In this document: positions 30,126 to 40,907 of the stretch, in pieces
Layout: every line of letters starts with the position of its first letter
How positions within the stretch are numbered: position 1 is the first letter of the stretch
From: Ceratobasidium sp. AG-K
Taxonomy: Eukaryota; Basidiomycota; Agaricomycetes; Cantharellales; Ceratobasidiaceae
Assembly (NCBI GenBank): GCA_037039685.1
Contig: JAWNGF010000012.1
Location: 558,001 to 622,000 of the forward strand
Length of the DNA stretch: 64,000 nt
Direction: 5' to 3'
Notes under the pieces: generated by a model
The model's database searches: none
What the model was told of the DNA's origin: nothing
What the model saw: only the letters and a program-made list of their open reading frames with translations
Program-made: the position numbers and the translations under genes

Positions 30126-32050
30126 GTCAGAGTATTTTGGTGACGTGCACGTGGGGTTCATTACAATGTTTTCTATCGAATATTTTGTGAAAATACCCCC
30201 GATGATTCAGGTCGAAGAGCTGTATGAACAATCAGCAAGCATCGAGACACATAACCACTGGAAGATAAACATGGGAGAGAAGCACCCACCACATCTGACG
30301 CTTCGTCAAAATCAAGGACACTCGAGTCGGGGGCTCAAATTTTGAAGAGAACAGTGCAAAGCAAGGCCAGGGTGGAGTTCTCACAAGTCTGCGCACGGGG
30401 AACGCGCCAAGCTTGGAGGATTGCATGGGCATAATCAAAATCACCTTCTCGAGTTGACCACTATGACAAAGACCCACAAGAGACGCATTTGAGTGACGTC
30501 AACGAGGCATCCATCCCTGGTAGTGTGGTTATACGTGTTCTATCGAACAACTACACATCTGAGAACGTGAATATCATCCATAGTCGGGACCGCAAGAATC
30601 GCTTTGATCCCTGGGCTAGACGAACTATAGTGCCTTGGTATCGCGCCGCTCGCTAATATTTCTGGCGCGGTTATTCTTTTCACCCCAGGCTGATTGGGAT
30701 CACAGGCCTTTCACGAACAGAGCGGAGGTGTTGATTATAATAGTCGCGCATATAACCGGTGCACACTGTGATCACATGAGTGGCGTCAATGGTGTTCGGG
30801 GATGAAGAGAGGAGTCTGACTGGGTTTAACAGTTTGGGATATCTTTCGAGAGGAGGATGTCTATTGGACCCAGGGGTCGTACTTTGTCTCCCTCAGTGAT
30901 ATCACCTTGATTCCACAAGGTCACTCCAGGGTCAGGGGTTAGAAGCACTCAAATTCTGTCACGCATATTCACCTGGCTAACAAAATCAGATGACCAACTA
31001 CTAGTAACTGTATCATTTGCACACTAGCTGCCCATCGTCTTTGCTTAAAATTCGGTTATTCTCATGACGCCTTCAGATGTAGAAGCTTGCAATTACAAAA
31101 TACATATGTATTGCTTATCAAATACTACTCTCGGTCACCTAAACACACCTTGTCGTCGGACCGGTACGACGAAAGGTCCAGCTCCTCTACCTGCCATTGT
31201 CAAACCAATCGTGTGGGTACCCCAACGTTCGATTTATTGAGCCATTGAGGATGTTTACTTGTCTCTGGAATAGATCTTGGTGGAGCTTAAGCGTTCAGAA
31301 CGCGAACAACGGTTGGATACTGACTCGTTTTGTTGCCTCATTTAGAGCTTCAAGTCGTATATCTTCGAAAACAATATCTGCACCTTGAGGTAACGCGAAG
31401 AGCCGAGGTGGAACCTTGCTCCCATCACTTTATCTTCCGGAATCGGGCTCGAGCCAACGTGGTTGCGGAAGTTGCTTGTGCCTGGTTTGCTGACTGGTGC
31501 CGAGGGCTCTGGTGGGCTTTACGCGAATTTGAAGCTTTCCGTGCCGGCTCTTCACCCTGCCGTCCACGCACGTATCACGCCAAATCTGGATCGTTTTGGA
31601 CGCTTTGAGGCTGATTGTGTTCTGTTGACAAACCATGGGCCTCGCTATGGCTTTCGTCGCAGTGGGAGGACCCAGGTAACCGCTCCACGCCACGCCCCAC
31701 CAGCTATAGGCTCGCCGTATCTGACCTCCGATGCCCGACATTGTCAACGAACCTCGCCGATTTCAGTTCCAGCGCGAATCCAAAGCGATCACACCCGAGC
31801 AAACCCATTGTGGCCAGAACTTTGTTTAAGAACTGAACAGAGTCTCAAGATGTCGGAATTGCCTGATGGAGCACTGATTTGGCCGCTAGGTCTACATCGT
31901 CTTGATAGCATGGGTTCACCTATGTATGTACACGATATTATCATCATAAATCCAGCATTGCGTGATTACACAGGGGAGCGAAATTACTCCAGGCAAGGAT
32001 CATGCCCACGACTGACAACCTATGCACCTAGGCACCCTTGCCGAAATCTA
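30126..32050. other. Spacer, no gene recognised
   Basis: Frames on the plus strand here (for example around 31463-32080) run antisense to the duplicated B unit and show no family similarity. From about 31640 the sequence aligns with 21150 onward, marking the edge of the third B unit. Confidence 0.4.
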
Positions 32051-32730
32051 CTACACCGGAACGGCACTCCTGTTATATGATGGGTGGGACGCGCGCCTGG
32101 GCCGCGGTGTTGATGTATACAAGCCCACTCTCAAACGAGTAACCCCCCCATGAGACTTGGATCTTGGTCGGCTCGCTCCTGGGGATACACGCCTGGATCG
32201 AAACCCCGATTGTGCGGGGTGGTCTGACGGTCGCTCACGGGATAGGACAGGAGATGGTTGGCACGGGAATTCTATCCCTGGTAATGTCGTCTTATCGTTT
32301 AAGCGCCCCGCTGGGTTTGCCGATAACTTTGACTGCTGTCCTGTGGGCAATGGCGCCCCTGCCGTGGGGTCAGCCATTGTTCTCCCCTGGTTCAGACGAT
32401 GTGTGAGACCTAGCCCTTCAAGGCCAGAGTGAATGACGGAAGTAATCCCTCCATTGCCCAAGCACTATTGGGAGATTAGACGCGAAACAAGGAGAGGATT
32501 GAGGAGAGACTTACACAAACGCCTCCTTTGATTCTTGCTGGTTCCTCGTCCGGACTTGCGGCCGTTATGATTGGGCCAGGATGGGGAGTTGGCTGGGTAG
32601 TCTGAATGCTAGGTCCAAGGTAAAGTGGTACGGTAAGATCGATGGGCTGGGCCATCCGCGGCTCCCGTGTTTGAGTAACCCTCCCTGTTTGAATAACATA
32701 AGAAGCGATGCCGCGAATGAATGCTTTCAT
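32051..32730 (-). pseudogene. Orphan family B protein, copy 3 (diverged)
   Basis: Same two-exon plan as the other B copies: exon 1 32730-32513 contains SIQTTQPTPHPGPIITAASP and ends G-G-V-C; an intron beginning GTAAGTCTCTCC ends CCCAATAG; exon 2 is 32464-32051, beginning C-L-G-N-G. The Arg-Ser region is reduced (FRSRRVSPG, RPRSKSHGG, RPRRASHPS), and the conserved TGVLPPVP ending is missing. The repeats are more degenerate, so I call it a decaying copy, though the frame is open and it could be expressed. Confidence 0.45.
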
Positions 32731-34633
32731 AAGAGGACAGGTGGCCTTGCCGGAGTGGTAGGACTATGTAAAGGGGGAGAACACTTGTTCCCTGGTGTGT
32801 CATTAATAAAACGGGAATGGTTCTCGCCAGGCGAAACCCGCCCTGGTTTTGAATGGGTAGTGTGACTGATTAACGTGTGTACCGCATTGACAATGCGAGG
32901 TGACTTGACCCCTCAAGAAAATAGAATGAATAATGACACGGGCCCGTCACTGTGTCTTGGCCATCGTTGTAGTCGTGCCGAGTTGAATAATAGGTGACCA
33001 GGTATGCGGCGAGCTGGAGGATGGGTGGGTGCATGGGAGTGAGCCGTGGCACCGGGATGTGAGTACGACGTGCGGGCCGGGTGGACCACCTAACCTCCTA
33101 CGGGAATAAAAAAAAAATTGGGGTGGCGGGCGGGAGCTCAAAATGGATGACTTGTCGTGACATTCGGCGCTGTCGGTGCGCGTTCGTATCGTTGGCATGT
33201 TCGTTGTAATGGTTATCCCCAACCACGAGGTCACATGACTCTGGTGGGACATCAATCCAGGGCGCAGTCCTCGCCATGCCACTCCACAGGCTCCTCAACA
33301 TCCCACAAACTGCAGGACGCGCAGATCAACAAAGTATATTCGGAAGATGTGTGTTGAGAAACATACGGCCGCACGCACTCGAGGCGATCGCAAGGCAACC
33401 CAATTTGGCGTCTCGCAGCAACAAGCACGAGTAGCCTACTACCTCTGTTGATCGTAGTGAACGTGTTTGGTCCTGGAAACGTGTCGATGAATTGTTGCGC
33501 AATCTCAAACCTGAATGGCCCCCCGGAAAACCCTCACGAAATCTAGCGACGCTAATGAGCATGCGTTCAGCTCGAGGCGCTCGCTTTAAGCAAGGATTAC
33601 TCACAAGCGCCAGTGCACCGCTATCCTGATGCTCTGGGGTGTTCCTTGATCTAAGCAAGCGCTTATGGCAAACGCGCACTTATGGATTGGCGAACCCACT
33701 GGAGGAGCTTGTTTGTCCGGAAAATCGGACTAGGCTTCGAAGGGACAGATACTCAAGTTATTCGGAGGACTCCTAAGGCCTTCAAAGTCCTAGGAGTATC
33801 CTGCGGTCTCATCGTCTGCGAAAGGACCCGATATGATCGTTGCCAATTAATACAAATTAACATTGACACAACCATCACTGACTCAAAAAAGTAACGTACG
33901 CGTAACCCAAGTCGGTATGTGGAAGCAGCGAGATGTGAGAGAGTATGCGGACAACGTTAGACTGGTAATATAAGCTGCTTACTAGAAGTACAAGAGCTCA
34001 CATACCAATTCATGGAGCAACTACTTACATAACAATGCATTGTATCACAGATTTCCGTGGAATTAGGTCCATGGCGGCGTCATTTCGCCTCAGCTCGGGA
34101 CCAAGAGCAAGGTGCCGGTTGGCAGTTGGCGATTGACATGAGAGTACTGCAGAGAGGCGCATATACAGCGAAGTAAAACCAATGCAATAAGGGTGTCTAT
34201 GCGTACGTATTTTTTTAGGCCCCTCCAAGCATTAGCAGAAATTGCGACACCTGCTTTCTAAGCCCATAGAAGGGGCATGCAAGCTTCAGGGCTATGTATG
34301 CGCATTATTGTATGTAATAAATTCATTATTGCTCAATGGAGCTTTTCCCGTGGCCTGTTGTTCACAGGGTATACAACGTTCAACCCAGAGTATGCCTAAT
34401 GAAGCTGTACTTTAAATTCCTTGTTAATATAATATCATATACCGAAGGGTTAAATCGAGTCATGCTTTTAATATTATGGAAGCATGCAAAATTCTAGAGC
34501 AGCGCCTGTTTTGATAGGCGATCTTCGCATTCAGGCATAATTCCCGGTGGCGGTTATAGTCGTTAGTCGCTAATCTTCGGGGACGTCCGCGTGATTCTCC
34601 AATGCAGGTTCAGAAACCCACCACCACACCTCG
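32731..34633. other. Spacer with a fold-back repeat, no gene recognised
   Basis: Bases 33385-33415 resemble 22695-22725, indicating that the third B duplication extends this far with insertions. A fold-back sequence lies at about 33571-33665 (GCGCTCGCTTTAAGCAAGGA against TCCTTGATCTAAGCAAGCGC). The remainder is AT-rich unique sequence with no supported frame. Confidence 0.4.
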
Positions 34634-35536
34634 ATGGCATTCACAGCGCTACCAACTGAGATCCTGTTTGCTATTTTGAGCCTGGTTGGCCCTTCAGAGA
34701 CGTGGTACGATGTTCCCGGGTAGGGTTTGTTCCAGCCCTCGTTGCTCGTGGCACTGATACTCTTTTTCTAGATGTATCTTCACTTTCGGGGTCTTGTGGC
34801 TACGGATAAATACCTGCAGTATGTTTACAAGCTAGGCATATGCCGTTATACTATCCTTTGAAATCTGCGACCATATCTAAGCTATCCTGAGAAAGTACAG
34901 GTATTGCGCGAGCAAAGACGGACCTGGCAGAGGAAAGAGCTGGCGCAACCCACGTATACCGAGTTTCGACCTGGCATCAATATCAATAAATTAGCTGACA
35001 GCCCTCCTGGTGGGGAAGATTACGATGCTCCCCAACACAAAGCTCGATTGGCGCTTTATTTGTATCTTCCCAGTACCTCTTGGATATCACTGACCAAACA
35101 TCCACATGCGGTGCTTATATACCTCCCATCCTCTGGGACGCTTGGAGACGTCATGCGCACTGGCTCGCCTTTAGCTCTAATCACGACTGGCGTTGGTTTG
35201 TTGACGGACCAAGGCCGATAGGATTCTCCGTCTCATCGGCTCGCGAAGTCAATGATAGCGATTTACTAATGCTAGATCTTTGTCAGCCTGAGAACGAGCA
35301 CGTAGCAACGCGGGAAAGAAAAAGCTAGGATGTTTTTAGGCCTTCCCGTTATCGGGGCCACTCTGGGGCTCGGACCCGGGAGATCTTCCAACTTACATGA
35401 GACCCTGACCCGGGCATTCGATATTGTTGATGTCGTCCTGGAACAGGCAGCAGTATTGGTGTCAATGAGGGGAAGTCGGAAACCGGAGGTCAATGAGCTA
35501 TTGGTTGACGATGAACGTGGCAAGCTTGGATGCTAG
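34634..35536 (+). pseudogene. F-box-type gene remnant
   Basis: An ATG at 34634 opens MAFTALPTEILFAILSLVG, an F-box-like N-terminus. A probable intron (GTAGGG to TTTCTAG at about 34770) is followed by a segment reading HFRGLVATDKYLQYVYKLG, the usual second part of fungal F-box proteins. After another possible intron comes LREQRRTWQRKELAQP (from about 34904). The frame then shifts near 35080-35200 to a segment ending NDSDLLMLDLCQPEN, which resembles the family's 'DPxQDLLVLLE' block. The required frame changes without good splice sites suggest a decayed gene. F-box proteins are substrate receptors of SCF ubiquitin ligases; this copy probably has no function. Confidence 0.5.
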
Positions 35537-36046
35537 TTCTCTTCTGGAGAGTTGGCTAACTGTCGCTTGTTGTAGTTGTTGTCCTTGTGGAGCTCGTCCG
35601 ATTTCGTCAAGTTGAGTCGAAAAATTTCGTAGTCTCTCCTAGCTAACCCTATTATATGGATATATTAGAAGGACTCCAAGGCCAGGTTTCTTTCGGTACT
35701 TGCGGTGAGGACCGAGCACATGTTTGCGGATGTTGCTTTGGCACACATGCAGGTCAAGGGGACCAAACAATTTGGGTGGCTTTTTTGGAGATTCTCAGTC
35801 TAAACAGCACATACGACAGCACTGTGTAATCGAATTCACACGTGAACTGTTGCTTTCCCGATGGTGAATAAGAGCACCTCGTGTAACATCGACAAACAGA
35901 GCATACAGCTGTATTCCTAAGAGCCAAGTATAATACAAAATGTTTTCGGCGTTCCCGTATCGCTTTCGTCACATCGTAACCGATCTTTAAATACGACAGA
36001 ATCACTTTCATGGCACTGTTGAAATTGTAAATCAGTTCCCTTATCT
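35537..36046. other. Spacer, nothing recognised
   Basis: About 0.5 kb downstream of both the F-box remnant and the sugar transporter (convergent). I see no gene, repeat or RNA. Confidence 0.5.
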
Positions 36047-38147
36047 CTAGATATGACGGAGCCTCGACTCACCATGTTCACTCTGAGTTACAGATGGTTT
36101 CTCAGTGCTGCCCTCAGCATGATGTGTATGTGTGAGATGCTTCTCGTGCGGCTTCCAACCCTCCGACCTCCATGGTTTGATGCCAGCACGGTACATTTCG
36201 TCGACCTCCTCCAGACTAAGTCCTTTGGTCTCTGGCACACAGAGCCAAACGTAGACGAAACCGAACGTGAGCATACCAAAGAAAATTAGCAGGATCAGGG
36301 GTCCGATGCTATTCAAGGAAAGGGTCAAAATTGGGGGAGAATAAAAGTAGCAGTGGGAGACCCACTCTTTGGCGATACGGGGTGCGAAGAACGATAGCAA
36401 GAAGTTCCAAAGCCAGTTTGTTGCGCTTCCCAGGGCGATGGACTTTGAACGCACGCGGAGGGGGAACGACTCGCCGAGGTACACCCATGGAACTGTCAGC
36501 CAGTGTTAGTTAATTTTTTGTTTGGCTGGTTGCTCTATGCCAAACTTACCAGGCCCCCAGAACATGGAGAACGAGAACACGTGCAAGACAGCGAACGCGA
36601 TGAGAGTATCTCCACCCGCGCGGTTACGTTTCGTGAGCTGATTAATGGGTGTACCTTCTGGTGCAAGCGTAAAGTGGCCGACAAGTCCAGCAATGAGGGA
36701 GCATGTCCCCTCGAGGAATGCACCAAGGAGGAGGGACTAACTTTATGTGTAAGGGTCGAGTAGGCGGTGAGTATAAAGTGAATACATACGCGACGGCGAC
36801 CCCAAGTTTCGATCAAATACAGGGCTGGGAATGTACCCACTAACGAGACTGCGCCAAGAATGATTTGGATAACGTAAGGGGAAAGAGCGGTGCCGGCGCT
36901 CTTGAAGAACGTATCGCCGTAGTAGTCTAGAATTCAAGTTGAGCAATCGAGTATGGCTTGTATGAGAAAGGCTCACAGTAGAAGTTCTGGCCGTTGAGTT
37001 GCTGAATAAACTGGAGCATCATCCCGTTGCCGGTACGCATCCAAAGCTTGTTACGAGTGGAGAAACATTCAGCCCAAGTCGCTTTGCCACCCTATAGCCA
37101 GCAAAATTTAATCAAGGTTTACCAATATAATCAATGTTCTCACCTGGTTCTCCTCGCGGATACCAATCTCAAGCTCCTCAATCACATCGTCAACAAACGG
37201 ATCGTTTGGTGGGTATCCGTTGACAGCTGCAATGGCCTCGCGAGCTTCTTTTTCGCGCCCTTGACCAAGGAGATAACGTCTGGCGGGTCTTGTTAAGCGA
37301 AGCTGTCAACGGCACTACAACGCGTACTCACGGGCTCTCGGGCAAGAATAGAATACCGCCGCACAGGATCAATCCCCAGAGGAGCTGAAGACCGACAGGG
37401 ACGCGCCACGATGCCGAGCCGGGAATTTTATGCGTCGCAAAGTCAAGAATGTAGCTCAGGAAGATTCTAATTGCCATCAACTTGTAAGTCTCAGCGAGCC
37501 GTGGTTAATGAATTGGTACTTACCCTGCAATGATTTGGAGCTGGTAGAGCACAAGCAAGGCACCTCGAATTTTCTTAGGCGCAGTCTCGCCATTGTAGAG
37601 TGGAACAATGGCGGACATGGCACCGACACCCAATCCAGCAATAAAGCGGCTGCAAAGCAATCACGTCAGATAGACCTCAATCAAGTTGCACACATAGTTA
37701 CCCAATAGACATTTGTGCGATGCTCCTCTCGGTTCCAGTTTGAATGGCTACGCCGGCAGTAAAAATTGCACACCAAATGAAGATTGACCATCGTCGTCCA
37801 AACCGGTCCGAGGAGAATGCCTGACCGAGAGCACCCACAAAGGTTCTGGTGAAGCTGTTAGTCGACACAGTGGAGCGGTTCAATGGGAAACTGACCCTGC
37901 TGATAACAAACTCGTGATGATACTTTGTCTATGAGCGTCTAGCACCCATTCTCCGTTTGCATCCTGGGTACCAAAACGCTGAATGAAGTCTGGCATGATA
38001 AGACATCCTGAGATGACACCAATGTCGTACTAGAGAACTGGTTTAGTCTGGACGTCCAATTGAGAAGTATGGGATACGAACGCCAAAGAGAAAGCCACCA
38101 AAGGCGACAAAGAAACAGAATATGATAGCTTTGTTGTTGGCCCCCAT
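36047..38147 (-). CDS. MFS sugar (hexose-type) transporter, 10 exons
   Basis: Exons by splice consensus: 38147-38082, 38029-37896, 37854-37702, 37649-37524, 37466-37332, 37279-37144, 37091-36977, 36926-36790, 36736-36550 and 36492-36047. They sum to 1,635 nt, exactly 544 codons plus stop, with introns of 41-57 nt. Family signatures are all present: GGFLFGYDIGVISG in the first helix, DRFGRR, a GRFIAGLGVGAMS block, the PLYNGETAPKKIRGALLV loop, PESPRYLL, QFIQQLNGQNFYYYYG, ETWGRRR, VPWVYLGESFPLRVRSK and PETKGLSLEEVDEMY near the C-terminus. It is a plasma-membrane 12-helix importer that takes up monosaccharides, probably by proton symport. The length and motifs are normal. It may serve uptake of sugars released by hydrolases such as the nearby xylanase. 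Confidence 0.93.
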
Positions 38148-40136
38148 GATGGACAGCTTCGAACCAACTCAACCGCAGACGAGGAGAAGAAAGACCTGCG
38201 GGAGGAAGAGAGACGAAGACGAAGGCAAGAGGGCGCGGCATGAGGTTTCTTAAGTATTTCAAGATGCTCTACCAAGACTGGGTCTATGTCCGGCGGAAGT
38301 TGAGCATAGTTGTCCCACGGGGATAAATGGAAGTGATCTCACAGGTCAACGAAGCCCCGCGGGAAGAATAACCACATGTTGAACGAGGAAAGAATAGCTG
38401 CCTAATGGAGAACAAGACCGGTTCTAAAGGGGTCCTTCCCCCGTGGAGCCACGAGAGACGGGAATGGAAACGGGAATTCGCTAGGCGACGCCAACAACAA
38501 GAAGCGAAGCCCCATCAGGTGGCCCGGGGTTGCTGCTGACCTCATACCACGTGACCCCACAGTGCATTTATAGGCCACAGGATTTCCATTTATACTCGGT
38601 ATTGGCATCAATTCTAGTCATGACTTTGATGTTACAGTAGACGACTGATTGCCAGTTTAGGCCATGATAATTACTCGAGTGGTTTCCATCGGGAGTTGGC
38701 TCATGCGGGGCTTGGCCCCATCAGACTATATATATGCCGGGCCCGCGTACGCCAGGCGGGACCGGCCGCTTCTTTAGCTCACCCATGCCCTTGGCTCTGG
38801 CTAGTCGCTCTTTTATGGTTTCCTATTGTCTCACTACTTTACAAGCTAAGAGACGTTGTATACAATGCCGCATTTCAATCCGGAAACAACAAAGAAACAG
38901 GTTGTATCTACATCAATGGAATGCCGGTGAAGCCGGCAGCGGACTAACTTTGATCCCCCCCGTCTCTTCGGGAAGCTTTCACCGGAAGTATTTCCTTAGG
39001 AGGCTACCTGGCCGTAAGGGCTCACCATTCCTCTTGATTCTCTGAAGTTGTTGCCACGCCACTATACCCATGAGGCCGTACAGTCAAACCCCTCTATTAC
39101 GATAAAAGGAGATGCCGGATATTTAACCACCCTGGGTCCGCCATTGTATCGTAAGAGCACAGTTGTCTGAAGGGCCTTGCACCTACCAGATATGAGAAAA
39201 TAATTGACAGGAGGTGATTTGAGGATAGAAGTCTGTTTATCAGTCGACAAAAAATGTATCATTATCAGGGGTTTGACTGTACCAGTCGGCTCGGAACGCT
39301 ATCTCACTCGACCAGGATATTTCTTCCTGTATAATATATAAACTCACCACGTCAAGTGAATGTAAGATCAAACTTATATCAACTCATTGGTGCCCTCTAA
39401 TAAATTCAGCGGAGCACCTCCGCGTGCTTTCAAAGGCGGCCTGATTGAGAACAACTAGGCGGATAAACCATCAGGCGGTTCCGCTTTTGGATATGGCTAG
39501 CTAACACGAACAGTTGGTAGGAAGTGAATCGTAGGGAGGTGTTTTTGCATACAGTCAGCAACTTGTTGGTCAGACGTCTCGAATAGAATGAGTAATTTCT
39601 GGTCAGCGTTGAAGTAGAAAGACTATAAATGTGGTCCCAAATCAATCAAGTTCCACCACTTAGAAGCTAGACTCTCAGACGGGAGTTAGTAGAAGTGTAG
39701 TGCGCCAAGATATATAGTTGGGGTCCTCCATCCTCAGATACCATTGGACGTCCAGACCACTAAAATAAATCCAACCAGGTGTCATTCAACTTTAGCGGGT
39801 ACTTGGCTAGGTGCAAGTTCTCGAGTCCACTAAAGGCGGTGCTGACGCAACAGCTCGATGATCTCGGCCAAGGTAAGATCTGCTCTGAGTCGAGGCACGG
39901 ATAACAAAGTATACCCAAGCGAATCAATAATCAGAATCTACATAAGTGGGAAAGAAGAAGCAGAGGCCAAATCTTGGCAAACTTATGTACACTCGGACTA
40001 ATAAGAGTGAACGAGCCAGGGGAGGTTACTGTAATTTACCTGCTAGCATCTTGCTACTTTCTCAAGGTTTGACAATCTCAATTTGAATACATGTGTGACA
40101 ATTTGGTCTAGGAAACGCAATGAATTACCATAATGC
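38148..40136. other. Spacer with a pogo-like MITE
   Basis: This includes the upstream region of the sugar transporter. Apart from the MITE at 39081-39279 I see no gene or RNA. Confidence 0.45.
39081..39279. mobile_element. Pogo/Fot1-like MITE
   Basis: A 199-bp unit begins CAGTCAAACCCCT and ends with its perfect reverse complement AGGGGTTTGACTG. It is flanked by TA on both sides (39079-39080 and 39280-39281). Terminal CAGTC repeats with a TA duplication are the pattern of Tc1/mariner-pogo elements. There is no coding capacity, so it must have been mobilised by a transposase encoded elsewhere. Confidence 0.75.
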
Positions 40137-40604
40137 GTGACACTGATAGAGCTAGCGTTACAATTTTTGTGCGGCAGACCCAGTTCCGCGATCACGCTCA
40201 CTCGTGATCTCCGAATCCAAGATCATGTCCGAGACGGCTTATGCCAACTCAACGTGGCGTTCCTGACCACCATCGAAGTCGTCTCCCACGCTATCGTGAC
40301 AGTGATTTTCAACAACTTACCAGACGGGTTGGTTGAGCGTATCTTTATACTTTTGGATCCCCGGGGTGTCGCAAGGTGTCGACAAGTAAGTACCCATTTT
40401 TCATCTTTCTGGCATGTTTGGTGGTAGCCTTCTATCAGTCTAATATGCTTCACTTACCTATGTCAGCCATATCTTGAAGAAGATAATCGCAAAATCATTG
40501 CCTCTTGCTTATATCCTTGCTGTTGGTTCTCTGGGGTACACCTTACCAGTCTCACCTCGATCAGACCTAAGGACTCGCTGAGAATTTGGAGCTGCTGCGT
40601 CGAC
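40137..40604 (+). pseudogene. F-box-like gene, 5' part, split by a copia element
   Basis: The F-box core reads NNLPDGLVERIFILLDPRGV followed by ARCRQ, after which a GTAAGT donor (40387) and an acceptor near 40466 define a short intron. Exon 2 continues LKKIIAKSLPLAYILAVGSL. A one-base loss near 40577 brings a TGA into frame; the next frame reads ENLELLRR up to the copia insertion at 40604. TCGAC (40600-40604) is one copy of the target duplication. The rest of the gene is at 45506. No ATG is evident close to the F-box, so the true start may be upstream of, or at, the GTG listed. Confidence 0.6.
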
Positions 40605-40873
40605 TCTTGCGATTAGCGCAGTGCCAAGCTAGATAGTTTTGTATCTCAGCTCGTGCTACTTGAGAGTAGAGAACTCGCATATATATACCTAGATAGTTTT
40701 GTATCTACAGGAAATATAAGCGATAGAAAAGAAAAGTAAAAACTAAACTATACCTCAGCTCGTGCTACTTGAGAGTAGAGAACTGAGGGTAAAACTTCCG
40801 CGAAGCGTGCTTCCATGTGGACACAATCACGTGATGCGCATATATCTACGTATAAGACTGTATATATTCAACA
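40605..40873 (-). repeat. 3' LTR of copia element
   Basis: 269 bp, read on the minus strand from TGTTGAATATA to GCAAGA. It contains a perfect 31-bp direct repeat (40645-40675 and 40754-40784, starting CTCAGCTCGTGCTACTTGAG) and an 18-bp direct repeat (CTAGATAGTTTTGTATCT at 40629 and 40689). The single difference from the other LTR is A versus G within GCC(A/G)AGC, at a CpG. Confidence 0.93.
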
Positions 40874-40907
40874 CGCCCACTCAGGATTAGACGAAAAATG
40901 AAAAGAT

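Noticed and set aside
31463..32080. 205-codon plus-strand frame
   Set aside because: It runs antisense to a family B unit and is not conserved in the other copies of that unit.
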